From contig JBOFHK010000004.1 in assembly GCA_051649605.1 (NCBI GenBank), forward strand, positions 1-26,179: 26,179 bases of DNA, written 5' to 3'. This document shows positions 15,396-23,607 of the stretch, piece after piece. This DNA comes from Brevinema_A sp051649605 (GTDB taxonomy: Bacteria > Spirochaetota > Brevinematia > Brevinematales > Brevinemataceae). Below the pieces are notes generated by a model. The model was not told where the DNA came from and did not search any database. It saw only the letters and a program-made list of their open reading frames with translations. The translations under genes were made by a program, and so were the position numbers. Each line of letters starts with the position of its first letter. Position 1 is the first letter of the stretch.

Positions 15396-16019
15396 TTAAT
15401 TCACTTTATTCCACTCTTTCCAATACTTAAGGAATTTTTCAAATTGTTCATCAGTCATATTTAAATGAAAACTATTATCATTAGGATGATTTTGTAATTC
15501 AATAATTTTAAAAACCCCTTCTCGTGTTTCTGATAAGAGAGAGAGCATTTCTTTTTTTGTATCGTCTTGATGATTTAAAGTACCGTTAATATATTGCATA
15601 AGTTCATACTGAATCTTTTTTTGCAATTGAACAGAATCATTAATCATACTAGTGATATCATTAGATAGACTCTCATTCTGCGTAATAATAAAATTCTCAG
15701 TCTGCTTAACAGTATTAGAAACCGAAAATGTCAAAACTCCTAATTCTTTTTTTTCCTCATCGAACTTAATATCAATATAATGCTTAATATCACCCACCGA
15801 AAGGATGTATTCCTGTCTTACATCCGTCATATTTGTATCATATTGAGCTTGGAATTGCTTAAAATCGACACTTTGTAAATTGAGTTTTTCAAGAGCTAGC
15901 TCAAACCCTTTCTTTAACTCTGTATTATCAGGATACACAATACTATTAGGGGTATTTTTAGTATCAGGCGCAGTTGAGCAGGATGTTGCTATTAGTAATA
16001 GTAGAATAAGTATTTTCAT
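15396..16019 (-). CDS. Putative lipoprotein with coiled-coil region
   Basis: A 207-aa protein of unknown function. The N-terminus MKILILLLLIATSC is a short signal peptide with a lipobox ending in Cys14, so export and lipid attachment are likely. A Ser/Thr/Asn-rich linker follows. Most of the mature protein (about residues 35-190) is rich in Leu, Lys, Glu and Gln with heptad-like spacing, suggesting a helical coiled coil. The end MTDEQFEKFLKYWKEWNK is another amphipathic helix. No known domain was recognised. AAGGAG six bases upstream supports the start, and a TATAAT near 16045 may be its -10. It has its own terminator and is probably unrelated in function to the adjacent CRISPR array. Confidence 0.75.
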   Translation of the reverse strand: MKILILLLLIATSCSTAPDTKNTPNSIVYPDNTELKKGFELALEKLNLQSVDFKQFQAQYDTNMTDVRQEYILSVGDIKHYIDIKFDEEKKELGVLTFSVSNTVKQTENFIITQNESLSNDITSMINDSVQLQKKIQYELMQYINGTLNHQDDTKKEMLSLLSETREGVFKIIELQNHPNDNSFHLNMTDEQFEKFLKYWKEWNKVN

Positions 16020-16421
16020 ATTAATCTCCTTAACTTTTAATTATAAATACAAAAAATATTTATTAAATGATTGGATAGTAAAATTCTCACCCTTTATTAA
16101 GAAAAGCTATAAGGGTTATATCTATTTTTTATATACCTCCTTTCGTATTGACTCCCTTATAAAACTATTTTTAATAGAATTATTAAAGGATGGAGTGTTC
16201 TTTTCAAAGAAAACAGTTTTTTAGGTGTTTAATATAGTAATAGCGAACCAAAAGAATGAATTACATTCTCGTAGACTATTTTGGCTAGAGATGATGCTCC
16301 CTATATTCCCTTTACACGAAAATTATTATTTATTTTCTGGGATATAGTATGAATGGGTAATCCCCACTCAGTTTAAAAATAATATGTATGCAGAAATTTG
16401 TCAAATATTCTATATAAAGAT
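16020..16421. other. Intergenic region upstream of the lipoprotein gene
   Basis: About 400 bases without a convincing gene. A plus-strand frame through its left half overlaps the lipoprotein antisense and has no ribosome site. Near the right end, TTGACA (16399-16404, minus strand) with TATTTT 17 bases on could be a weak promoter giving a long leader. No terminator was seen for the ndt gene. Confidence 0.4.
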
Positions 16422-16847
16422 CTAAATCTTTAATATTGCTTCCAGTTCATCAAATGAAGAGACCCATTCGCTAATACAGCCTTCGACAAAGAGATTCATT
16501 TTACCGTTGATAAAGGAACGAACATCTTGATGAAAAGCGATCACAGGAATATTTAACGCTTTAGCTATTCCTACTTCTGCACAAGCTCCCACATCTAGTA
16601 CTGCCCCATCGGTGATAAATAGGACGAAATCACTCTGAGAGACTGCTAAAAAATCTCTATCAAAGATCCCTTGTCGAAGGCTACACATTGCTTCCTCGGA
16701 ACTTGCCTCAAGCTCAGCACTCTTGCCCCCGTCTCTTTGGGGTAGGAATACGTCATACCCTCTATCTTCTAAGAAAGTACAAATTTCTTGATTCCAAGCT
16801 AATTCACGAGGGTTAAATAAAGGTGCTGCTATGTAAATTTGCATCAT
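16422..16847 (-). CDS. Nucleoside 2-deoxyribosyltransferase
   Basis: A 141-aa cytoplasmic enzyme that exchanges bases on 2'-deoxyribonucleosides, or hydrolyses related N-glycosidic bonds, in purine/pyrimidine salvage. It shows the family start MQIYIAAPLFNPRE and the active-site stretch DGAVLDVGACAEVGIA with Asp80, Asp85 and the probable nucleophile Glu91. The two first codons are both ATG. AAGGAG is three bases from the first and six from the second, so Met2 may be the true start. It lies 34 bases after the PnuC-like gene on the same strand, which fits import of (deoxy)nucleosides followed by base exchange. Confidence 0.9.
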   Translation of the reverse strand: MMQIYIAAPLFNPRELAWNQEICTFLEDRGYDVFLPQRDGGKSAELEASSEEAMCSLRQGIFDRDFLAVSQSDFVLFITDGAVLDVGACAEVGIAKALNIPVIAFHQDVRSFINGKMNLFVEGCISEWVSSFDELEAILKI

Positions 16848-16881
16848 ATACTCCTTAAATATATTAATTGATAATTTTTCT

Positions 16882-17598
16882 TTATACAGAGGCTCTCATA
16901 TTATAATTCCAGCGAATAAACCCATAAATCACATTTACAAGATATACTAACCACACGGATGCGAATGTATTTGAACCAATAGAAATATAAAGAGGAATAC
17001 TAATAATATTCACAATAAACCACATATACCAACTTTCAATAACTTTAAGAGAAAAAAACCATTGACCAAGAAGGGCGAAGATCGTCGATGAAGCATCGGT
17101 TAAAGCTTGTAATTTACTGTCATATCGTCCTACATTTTGACCAATGATGGTTAGTATTCCAATAGCAACGATTGCGATAATCACATAGACAATCCTTTCT
17201 TTTTTTGTTAGTGATCTTATTGATATTGTAGGTGTATCAAGATGTTGTTGATTTTTATTAGGGCTAAGCCAATAGTATAAACCATAAAAATTGATAACTA
17301 AATAAATAATATTAATAAATGCATCCCACATTAGTGGAGACCATAACGTGATATAGAGCAACCATAGGCTTACTGAGATAATTCCAAATAAATAATTATA
17401 AATGTTTTCTCGAGCACCTAGGAACACACAAAGTACTCCTCCTAATCCTGCGATATAAGGGATGATGAGCTTAATGATCTCTACCAGTGTTAGATTATTT
17501 TGTACACTGATATAATCAATATAAGAGCCATACGTAATTACGGAAAAACTAAATATTCCAAATACGATTACATAAATACGTTCAATTCTTTTTTCCAC
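16882..17598 (-). CDS. PnuC-family (deoxy)nucleoside/nicotinamide riboside transporter
   Basis: A 238-aa membrane protein with about seven hydrophobic segments and a short cytoplasmic loop near residues 112-130. The conserved substrate-site signature W-x-x-W-x-x-x-N is present as WYMWFIVN (about residues 190-197), with LGQWFFSLKVIES just before it. PnuC proteins carry vitamin-precursor nucleosides by facilitated diffusion with metabolic trapping; PnuN-type members carry deoxynucleosides. The downstream 2-deoxyribosyltransferase gene makes a deoxynucleoside substrate more likely than nicotinamide riboside, an inference from context. The start is GTG at 17598 with AGGAG six bases upstream. A promoter about 290 bases upstream implies a long 5' leader. 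Confidence 0.87.
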   Translation of the reverse strand: MEKRIERIYVIVFGIFSFSVITYGSYIDYISVQNNLTLVEIIKLIIPYIAGLGGVLCVFLGARENIYNYLFGIISVSLWLLYITLWSPLMWDAFINIIYLVINFYGLYYWLSPNKNQQHLDTPTISIRSLTKKERIVYVIIAIVAIGILTIIGQNVGRYDSKLQALTDASSTIFALLGQWFFSLKVIESWYMWFIVNIISIPLYISIGSNTFASVWLVYLVNVIYGFIRWNYNMRASV

Positions 17599-17626
17599 AG
17601 TATTCTCCTAGCTACTACAGTATTCT
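17597..17626. repeat. Two 10-bp direct repeats around the pnuC-like start
   Basis: ACAGTATTCT occurs at 17597-17606 and 17617-17626, exactly 20 bases apart (two helical turns). The first copy touches the GTG start and the second lies just upstream of the ribosome site. An operator is possible; chance duplication cannot be excluded. Confidence 0.45.
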
Positions 17627-17961
17627 GAATATTAATAATAAACTCAATGGTTTTAATATAATCTTATTAATTATGCTTATAGTTAGCTATATATTGAGAA
17701 TATTTTACGCTACAAGAGTACTGTTCTTATTTTGAAAATACTTTGTAAATGGATATTTTGAATAAATTTTTTATTCTATAATTTTTGATACGTGCTACTT
17801 AGAAATATTTTTATGACTTTTCTTCATAATAACCAACATTATATAATGATAATCACAAGATTACTAAAGTAAATAATAATACAAAAAATTATAGCATATA
17901 TCGATGATAAAAGCAACTACTCTACAATAGGAATAAAGTTTTGAAAGAGGAAAATTAGCTA
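17627..17961. other. Long leader region between ridA and the PnuC-like gene
   Basis: AT-rich, with stops in all frames. On the minus strand it would be the 5' leader of the pnuC-ndt mRNA if transcription starts near 17881. The short inverted repeat CATTATATAATG lies near 17837-17848. No recognised riboswitch consensus was seen, and no clear terminator for the upstream catabolic operon. Confidence 0.4.
17888..17916 (-). promoter_or_regulatory. Candidate promoter of the pnuC-ndt operon
   Basis: On the minus strand: TTGCTT (17911-17916), 17-nt spacer, TATAAT (17888-17893). The predicted +1 near 17881 lies about 283 bases before the GTG start. It also lies directly after the ridA stop. Confidence 0.5.
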
Positions 17962-18348
17962 TTACTTTTTGGCAGCCCACATTTCGATTTCGACTAAAAA
18001 AGTAAATAGTAAACCTGTTTGTACGGCTGTTCTCACAGGAAGAGGTCGTTGAAAATATGTAATATACACTTCATTAAAGGCTGGCCACATATCGAGATCG
18101 GTAAGATATACATTAACTTTAAAAACATCATCTAAGCTACACCTTGCTTGGGCAAGTTGTTTTTTACAATTTTCCATAGTAAAATGAGTTTGCTCTTCGA
18201 TCGTTGTTCCAATAATATTTCCGTTCATATCGATAGGAGCTTGTCCTGAAATCAATACTAATTTATTAAATTCCACTTCTAAGACAGGGGAGTAAGGGCC
18301 TGCGGTAATATGTTGCTTTGCACCTTCAGGAACTTTTTTACATGACAT
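17962..18348 (-). CDS. ridA: RidA/YjgF-family enamine/imine deaminase
   Basis: A 128-aa cytoplasmic trimeric hydrolase that turns reactive enamine/imine intermediates released by PLP enzymes into keto acids and ammonia. Family marks are GPYSP near residue 17-21, SGQAPID, the catalytic Arg in PLPVRTAVQ (about residue 105) and VEIEMWA at the end. AGAGG seven bases upstream supports the start. It is the last gene of the catabolic operon, 12 bases after the DgaE-like PLP lyase. A role in hydrolysing the 2-iminoacid or enamine product of that lyase is a direct inference from context. The N-terminus MSCKKVPEGAKQHI is ordinary, and the key Arg is present, so it should be active. Confidence 0.92.
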   Translation of the reverse strand: MSCKKVPEGAKQHITAGPYSPVLEVEFNKLVLISGQAPIDMNGNIIGTTIEEQTHFTMENCKKQLAQARCSLDDVFKVNVYLTDLDMWPAFNEVYITYFQRPLPVRTAVQTGLLFTFLVEIEMWAAKK

Positions 18349-18360
18349 AAAATAACCTCT

Positions 18361-19479
18361 CTATTTGATTTGATTTTGTATTTTTGTTAATGCTTGAATA
18401 ATAATTTCTGTTTCTCCTTCATCCAAACACGTAGGGTTGATAAATAATTTACCTCTCTCTAGAGCTGTAAAAATTGATTGTTCTAATAAGTGTTCTACTA
18501 CTTGAACGACACCACCTTGAGATAAAGTTATTTTTGCTCGAGGAATTGGTTGTCCCGCTTCATTAGGAAAAGATCTTACTATCGTATACAATGAGGAGGT
18601 ATTACCAAAATCCACTAATTTTTGTATTTGATGTTCGCACCATTGGATTCGTTCGTTGGTATCTTCTTTGATATATTGCTCAACTGCGGATAATAAACCT
18701 ACAATCTCTTCTCGTCCCGTTTTTAACATCCGTCCAGGTCCATAATTTGGGAAATTATGCTGAACAAAAACTTTAAGAAATTCTTCGCTACCAACAATCA
18801 ATCCCGAAGACTGCGGCCCTCTTAGTTCTTTGCCGCCGCTGAATAAAGCAACTGTCGCTCCTAATTCTTTGGTGATATACCATAGATTTTCTTTTTTTGG
18901 TAGCTGAGCTGCAGCATCAACAATAACAGGAATACAATATTTTTTTGCTATGTTGATGGTTTCTTCAAGACCTAATTCCCCATCGGCAATCCACCCCTTT
19001 GAAGCGCTGTAGGCATAAAAAATCCCAGCTGTCTTTTCTGAAAGAGACGCTTCTAATTCTTCTGCTGTCGCTGCTTGAATAATATTAGGAAACCCCAGTT
19101 CTTTGACACTAACTCCCAACAATCTAAGTCCCCAATCATAAGGGTTCCGATGAGCTCGAAAAACAATAAATTCAGATTCTTCAATTTGTTTTTTACTGAG
19201 ATAATTATAGGATTTGTTGTATAGTAAGCTCATACAGGCAACACAGCATAGATACAATCCAGCGGCTGCTCCGTTACATACTGCAGCGGCTTCATTATTA
19301 GTTATTGTTGCAAGACGCTTATTAACTGCTTGTTGTAGCTCTCGAATATGTACAAAAGATTGAGCTGCTGTAGCCATATCTGCCAAGGTTTTTTTACTCA
19401 TTCTCGAGCCACCAATTGCCGTATACGTCCCTGCTGCATTAATAAAAGTGCTAATTCCTAAATCTTGGTATAAAGACAT
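18361..19479 (-). CDS. PLP-dependent ammonia-lyase, DgaE/SelA-like
   Basis: A 372-aa fold-type I PLP enzyme. It resembles the DgaE (D-glucosaminate-6-phosphate ammonia-lyase) and SelA-like group, which removes an amino group by alpha,beta-elimination. The cofactor Lys is in LFSGGKELRGPQSSG (Lys217), and Asp188 in IPVIVDAAAQLP should contact the pyridine nitrogen. The N-terminal FINAAGTYTAIGGSRMS is typical of this group. GGAGG seven bases upstream lies in the end of the amidohydrolase gene, two bases away, so translation is probably coupled. The known D-glucosaminate pathway uses a DgaF aldolase next; none is seen here, so the exact substrate is open. RidA follows directly and would handle the unstable product. 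Confidence 0.87.
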   Translation of the reverse strand: MSLYQDLGISTFINAAGTYTAIGGSRMSKKTLADMATAAQSFVHIRELQQAVNKRLATITNNEAAAVCNGAAAGLYLCCVACMSLLYNKSYNYLSKKQIEESEFIVFRAHRNPYDWGLRLLGVSVKELGFPNIIQAATAEELEASLSEKTAGIFYAYSASKGWIADGELGLEETINIAKKYCIPVIVDAAAQLPKKENLWYITKELGATVALFSGGKELRGPQSSGLIVGSEEFLKVFVQHNFPNYGPGRMLKTGREEIVGLLSAVEQYIKEDTNERIQWCEHQIQKLVDFGNTSSLYTIVRSFPNEAGQPIPRAKITLSQGGVVQVVEHLLEQSIFTALERGKLFINPTCLDEGETEIIIQALTKIQNQIK

Positions 19480-19481
19480 TT

Positions 19482-20699
19482 TTAATCCTCCATTGGTGGT
19501 GTATATTCTTCATAATTTGGGTCAATTCCGCACAAAGGAGGAAGGTTTTGATAAGGTACTCCACAACGTGCATTATAATCCCAAACCAACTCTCCATTAC
19601 GGAAAGTCATTTCACAGAAGATTCGTTGCTTTGCGGGTACTACGCCATTACAAATATCTTTATAGGCATAATGACCTTCTTGGATAGAAAATAAGGCAAT
19701 ATCTGCAATCCCACCTTCAACCAGTGTCCCGATACCATCAGGTAAAGAAAAGGCTTTTGCAGGATTTATCGTAGTCGCTCTAATAATTTCTTCGAAGCTC
19801 ATTCCCATTGCCAAACACTTAGACATTACGGTCAATAGATCCTGACAACATTCGTTCATACTTGTTCCGTGAATATCTGTTGATACGAAGTCAGGTTTGA
19901 AATCTTGCTGAATAGCGGGATGAGCATTTCTGAACAAAAAAGAACCTTGACCATGCCCTAAATCAAATAAGATGCCTTTTTTTCTCGCCTTCCTAAGATA
20001 GGAAAATACTTCTCCTTTGGAGTTGATTACAGGAACAGGTGCTCGATAACAATGTGTTAAAATATCACCTTTACGAAGTCGTTCTAATAACTTATGAGTA
20101 GGTCTTTCTTTTTTAAAACGACCAAAATCAACCATAAGAGGGAGATTTGTTACCTCTCCGACTTTTAATCCTATATCCACATGATCCCACCCTGTATCCC
20201 AGTAGTGGGCGATTTTTATTCCTACGATTTCGGAATATTGTTGAGCGACCTTAATACAAGTATCGATATTAAATAATTCAGGGAACTGCTCGGTAAGTAA
20301 GGTATTCATTCCCCAATCGGCGATATTTAATAGGGCGAATATTCTTGTTTTGACTCGCTCAATAACGGTAGCTTTGAAATGGGAAAAATTTAAAGATCCG
20401 CTTGATCCTGTGTCGATCATAGTGGTGCAACCATTTCTAAAAGAAAAAGCATCAGCTTGAATAGCGAAATCTCCTGCCCAAGCTTGAGGAATTCCTGTAG
20501 TAAGATAGCAATGGGTATGAGCATCGATAAGTCCTGGAGTTAGATACAATCCTGTGGCATCAATGGTGTGCTGAGCAGCTGATTTGATATCAGAAGCAAT
20601 ACGTGTAATTTTATGATCTGTAATTGCTAGGTCTTTAATTTCGACTTTTTTTGATTGAGGATCAATAAGGCTCGCGTTTTTAATTAAATAACTATACAT
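19482..20699 (-). CDS. Amidohydrolase/deacetylase-family metallohydrolase
   Basis: A 405-aa TIM-barrel amidohydrolase of the type usually paired with DgaE-like lyases (the EF_0837/AHA_3915 group); probable removal of an N-acyl group from an amino sugar or amino acid. It has the beta-barrel start NASLIDPQSKKVEIKDLAI, the binuclear metal motif DAHTH (His61, His63), Lys162 (GIKIAH, likely carboxylated), His216 (LTHC), His249 (DLGHGQGSF) and Asp275 (STDIHG). The C-terminal NPAKAFSLPDGIGTLVEGGIADIALF is standard for the family. A longer frame to 20720 has no ribosome site and abuts the EIIC stop, while AAGGAA precedes ATG 20699. It lies between a PTS permease and the lyase in the operon. All metal ligands are present. 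Confidence 0.88.
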   Translation of the reverse strand: MYSYLIKNASLIDPQSKKVEIKDLAITDHKITRIASDIKSAAQHTIDATGLYLTPGLIDAHTHCYLTTGIPQAWAGDFAIQADAFSFRNGCTTMIDTGSSGSLNFSHFKATVIERVKTRIFALLNIADWGMNTLLTEQFPELFNIDTCIKVAQQYSEIVGIKIAHYWDTGWDHVDIGLKVGEVTNLPLMVDFGRFKKERPTHKLLERLRKGDILTHCYRAPVPVINSKGEVFSYLRKARKKGILFDLGHGQGSFLFRNAHPAIQQDFKPDFVSTDIHGTSMNECCQDLLTVMSKCLAMGMSFEEIIRATTINPAKAFSLPDGIGTLVEGGIADIALFSIQEGHYAYKDICNGVVPAKQRIFCEMTFRNGELVWDYNARCGVPYQNLPPLCGIDPNYEEYTPPMED

Positions 20700-20720
20700 A
20701 TTCTTTCCTTGATAACACAC

Positions 20721-22019
20721 TTATTGATTTTTGTGATTATTTTGTTCTGCTTCTAGATTTATTTTTTCAAAACGTTTAAAAAATGGGTAATAAATCACCA
20801 ACCCGATAACAAAATTTAGACAAACCAGTAAACCTGCCATAAGAGTCCAATCGGTACTGATTATTGCAGCCAGTGGGGCTGGGAGTGTAAAAGGTAGTCT
20901 TGCCATCATCAAGGGTACCCAAGCAAAATAGGTGAATAGGTAAGCTACCACGGTTGCTACTAAAGGTGTGATAATAAAAGGAATGGCTAAAATAGGATTC
21001 AATACGATAGGAGCACCAAAAATAATGGGTTCATTGATATTAAAAACTCCAGGAATAATTGATAATTTTCCTAATTGGCTGAGATATTTTGATTTGGAGA
21101 AAAGAAAAAAACAAACTAATGGCAAGGTTAATCCTGATCCTCCAATCCAAATGAACCATTGAAGGAATTGTTCCGTAAAAATGTAAGGAAGGTCGGAAGC
21201 AGGTACCCCAGAAGTGAAAGCCTCCATATTATCGGCAATAGCCGAATCCCACATTGGTCTAATGATTGGGCCTAAAATTGCTGGCCCATGGATTCCTAAA
21301 ACCCAAAAGAAACAGATTAAAAATACGGTGATTAACCCTCCAAGTAAACTATTTCCTACTAAAAACTGCTTTAAAGGCATAAGAAGATTGGTGAGAATAG
21401 AGTTAATATCAACATTCAGCCAATGTCTTATCCCCCAGAATACGACGATAACGACCAAAGCAGGCAGTAAAGCTCCAAAAGAATTGGCAACACCTTCGGG
21501 GACGCCTTCGGGCATTTTAATAGTAATCTTTTTTTCTTTCATCACTCGGTATATTTCTACAGATATCAGGGAGCAGAGGATTGCCGAAAAAAGATTACTG
21601 GCACTAAATTGACCGATATTAATAAAACGTCCCGCTGAGATTACCCCTTCGATATTTTGGGTAACAATAGTGGGAACAGTAGAAGAGCATAAAAAAGCTA
21701 AAACCCCTAAAAATCCACAGCTGATCGAATCCAATTTGTAATTTTTACCGAGGCATACAGCGATACTAAAAGAGCAATATAGCGCCATCATCCCTACCGT
21801 AAAACGGAAAGGAATATCCAAGATGTTTCTATAAGGGTTAATAAAATTCATATAGCCTTCAATGGGAATATTCAGAAAAATCACAAAAAATGATCCTACA
21901 ATTGTCAGGGGTAAGGTCATGATAACACCATTTCTGACGGCTTGTAAATGTTTTTGATTTCCTATTTTATCCGCAAAGGGAAGGATATACTTCTCAAGTA
22001 TATTCATAATATTATTCAT
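20721..22019 (-). CDS. PTS cellobiose/lactose-type EIIC permease (copy 1)
   Basis: A 432-aa membrane permease of the phosphotransferase system, with about ten hydrophobic segments. The family signature is FNINEPIIFGAPIVLNPI (about residues 325-342), and AVRNGVIMTLPLTIVGSFF marks the first membrane region. EIIC needs cognate EIIA and EIIB proteins, neither of which is encoded in this window or fused to this protein. AAAGAGG five bases upstream supports the start. It precedes the amidohydrolase by 21 bases and is about the same length as the second EIIC at 23608-24909, of which it is a diverged paralogue. Substrates of this family are beta-linked disaccharides and amino sugars such as chitobiose; the neighbouring deacetylase favours an N-acylated substrate. 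Confidence 0.9.
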   Translation of the reverse strand: MNNIMNILEKYILPFADKIGNQKHLQAVRNGVIMTLPLTIVGSFFVIFLNIPIEGYMNFINPYRNILDIPFRFTVGMMALYCSFSIAVCLGKNYKLDSISCGFLGVLAFLCSSTVPTIVTQNIEGVISAGRFINIGQFSASNLFSAILCSLISVEIYRVMKEKKITIKMPEGVPEGVANSFGALLPALVVIVVFWGIRHWLNVDINSILTNLLMPLKQFLVGNSLLGGLITVFLICFFWVLGIHGPAILGPIIRPMWDSAIADNMEAFTSGVPASDLPYIFTEQFLQWFIWIGGSGLTLPLVCFFLFSKSKYLSQLGKLSIIPGVFNINEPIIFGAPIVLNPILAIPFIITPLVATVVAYLFTYFAWVPLMMARLPFTLPAPLAAIISTDWTLMAGLLVCLNFVIGLVIYYPFFKRFEKINLEAEQNNHKNQ

Positions 22020-22069
22020 AAGAACCTCTTTGTTATAGCGTTTGATTGGTAATAATTAATTATTTGATT

Positions 22070-22097
22070 ATTATAATTTGTAGTTCATTCTTGATAA
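22070..22097 (-). promoter_or_regulatory. Possible internal promoter before EIIC copy 1
   Basis: On the minus strand: TTATCA (22092-22097), 16-nt spacer, TATAAT (22070-22075), inside the only large gap (110 bases) of the operon. The -35 is poor, so this is tentative. Confidence 0.35.
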
Positions 22098-22129
22098 AAT
22101 GATAGGAAAAATACTACTATATGCTACCA

Positions 22130-23569
22130 TTAAAGTCCCATTCCTTGTCGTTCTTGAGTAATTTCTTGAAGGATTTCAGCACGAGGTCGTGGTGGTTTGG
22201 AGCTTAGTAATGATACGACGATTAATACCGAAGAAGAAAGAACCCAAGCAGGAATAATAGGCCCCCCTAAAAAAGTATTGAGTGATGGAGTACCGATAAT
22301 ATAAAATGATGTCAAACTGGCAGTAATAATAGCTCCTAAAGCTCCTTGCCAAGTAGATCGTCTCCAATAACGTCCAAAAATTCCAGCGACGGCGACCCCT
22401 GTGAGTAATGTGGAAATCATTGTTTGGATATAAGCTAAAATGTCATTAGCAAACCAAATAAACAATAAAGAGATTCCTACGACAATAAAAGCCATTATTT
22501 TGGAAACAAATACAACTTTATCAGCAGGAATAACTTTTTTCGTAATTAATTGATAAATATCGGTAACAATGATCGTGATCCCTGTCATTGCATCGGAATC
22601 TCCTGAAGAAATGGTTGCAGACATTCCACAAATTAAAATAGCCATTCCAATGAAGGGAGGAAAGATAGAAGTTGCCATATAAGGAAAAACAAAATTAGAA
22701 TTAGTAATATCTGGATTGATAGCATAAGCTGAGATTCCTACTACTGCTGGTGTAATCCCAAATAATAAAAACATCATAGAAGTCATGAGAAATCCTCTTT
22801 TAGCCGTTTTTGTATCTTTTGCACTATAAATACGTTGCCGATAAGAGGGAACGGATAAAGGACTTGTTGCAATGGCAATAATTGTAGAAATGGCAGGAAT
22901 CCAACCTATTTTGCTGATTCCTAAAAATGATAAATTTTCTGGGGGAACAGCTGCAATAATTGCTTCCATTCCTCCAGCTTTGTGATAAGCCAGAATAGCC
23001 ATCGCAATAAAACCGAAGAAAAGAATAAATGCTTGTATGGTATCTGTCCATACAACTGCTAAATACCCTCCTAAAATAATATAGATAGCAAAAGTGAAGG
23101 CCATAATAATCCGAGCAATATTCATATCAATACCTGTAATATGTGCAAGATAAGAACTTCCCCCAAGAAGGTGGGCTCCTAACCAACCGATTGATGCTAG
23201 GGTCAGCATAATCGAAATTACAATTTTTAATAATTGATTATTTTGATAATAAGAAGCAAGTTCTTCTGTTTCTGTAACGAAATTTTCTGTCCTCGTATCT
23301 ACGAAGAGATAGGTGAGGAGGAAAAACCCCAAAGATCCCCCAAGTCCAACTAACACACCTGCCCAGCCATTGTAGTAGGCATTACCTACTGCCCCCATAG
23401 TTGAGCCTGTACCAACCATCGTTGCCATTGTTGTTCCAAATACTAATAAAAAAGGAAGATTTCTTCCACCTAATAAAAAATCTTCTGCTCCAGACTGTTT
23501 TCTAGGAATATACCACCCGAAAAACATCAAAACGCTAATATAAACGCATAACCCAACTATCATATTCAT
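22130..23569 (-). CDS. Sodium:solute symporter (SSS family)
   Basis: A 479-aa membrane protein with about 13 hydrophobic segments, expected to import an organic solute driven by sodium. Family features are FLLGGRNLPFLLVFGTTMATMVGTGSTMGAVGNAYYNG in the first part (positions about 31-68), the GGYLAVVWTDTIQAFILFFG region, and the AILICGMSATISSGDSDAMTG stretch typical of the core unwound helix region. Solutes in the family range from sugars and amino acids to pantothenate; none can be assigned from sequence. AGGAG precedes the start. It lies between two EIIC permease genes in one operon, so one cell surface module would offer both PTS and sodium-driven uptake for related compounds. Confidence 0.9.
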   Translation of the reverse strand: MNMIVGLCVYISVLMFFGWYIPRKQSGAEDFLLGGRNLPFLLVFGTTMATMVGTGSTMGAVGNAYYNGWAGVLVGLGGSLGFFLLTYLFVDTRTENFVTETEELASYYQNNQLLKIVISIMLTLASIGWLGAHLLGGSSYLAHITGIDMNIARIIMAFTFAIYIILGGYLAVVWTDTIQAFILFFGFIAMAILAYHKAGGMEAIIAAVPPENLSFLGISKIGWIPAISTIIAIATSPLSVPSYRQRIYSAKDTKTAKRGFLMTSMMFLLFGITPAVVGISAYAINPDITNSNFVFPYMATSIFPPFIGMAILICGMSATISSGDSDAMTGITIIVTDIYQLITKKVIPADKVVFVSKIMAFIVVGISLLFIWFANDILAYIQTMISTLLTGVAVAGIFGRYWRRSTWQGALGAIITASLTSFYIIGTPSLNTFLGGPIIPAWVLSSSVLIVVSLLSSKPPRPRAEILQEITQERQGMGL

Positions 23570-23607
23570 TATATTCTCCTTTAATTATATCTTATGATTG
23601 ATTGTCA

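Noticed and set aside
15880..16224. Plus-strand 114-aa frame over the lipoprotein 5' region
   Set aside because: It is antisense to a gene with signal peptide, ribosome site and terminator, and has no ribosome site of its own.
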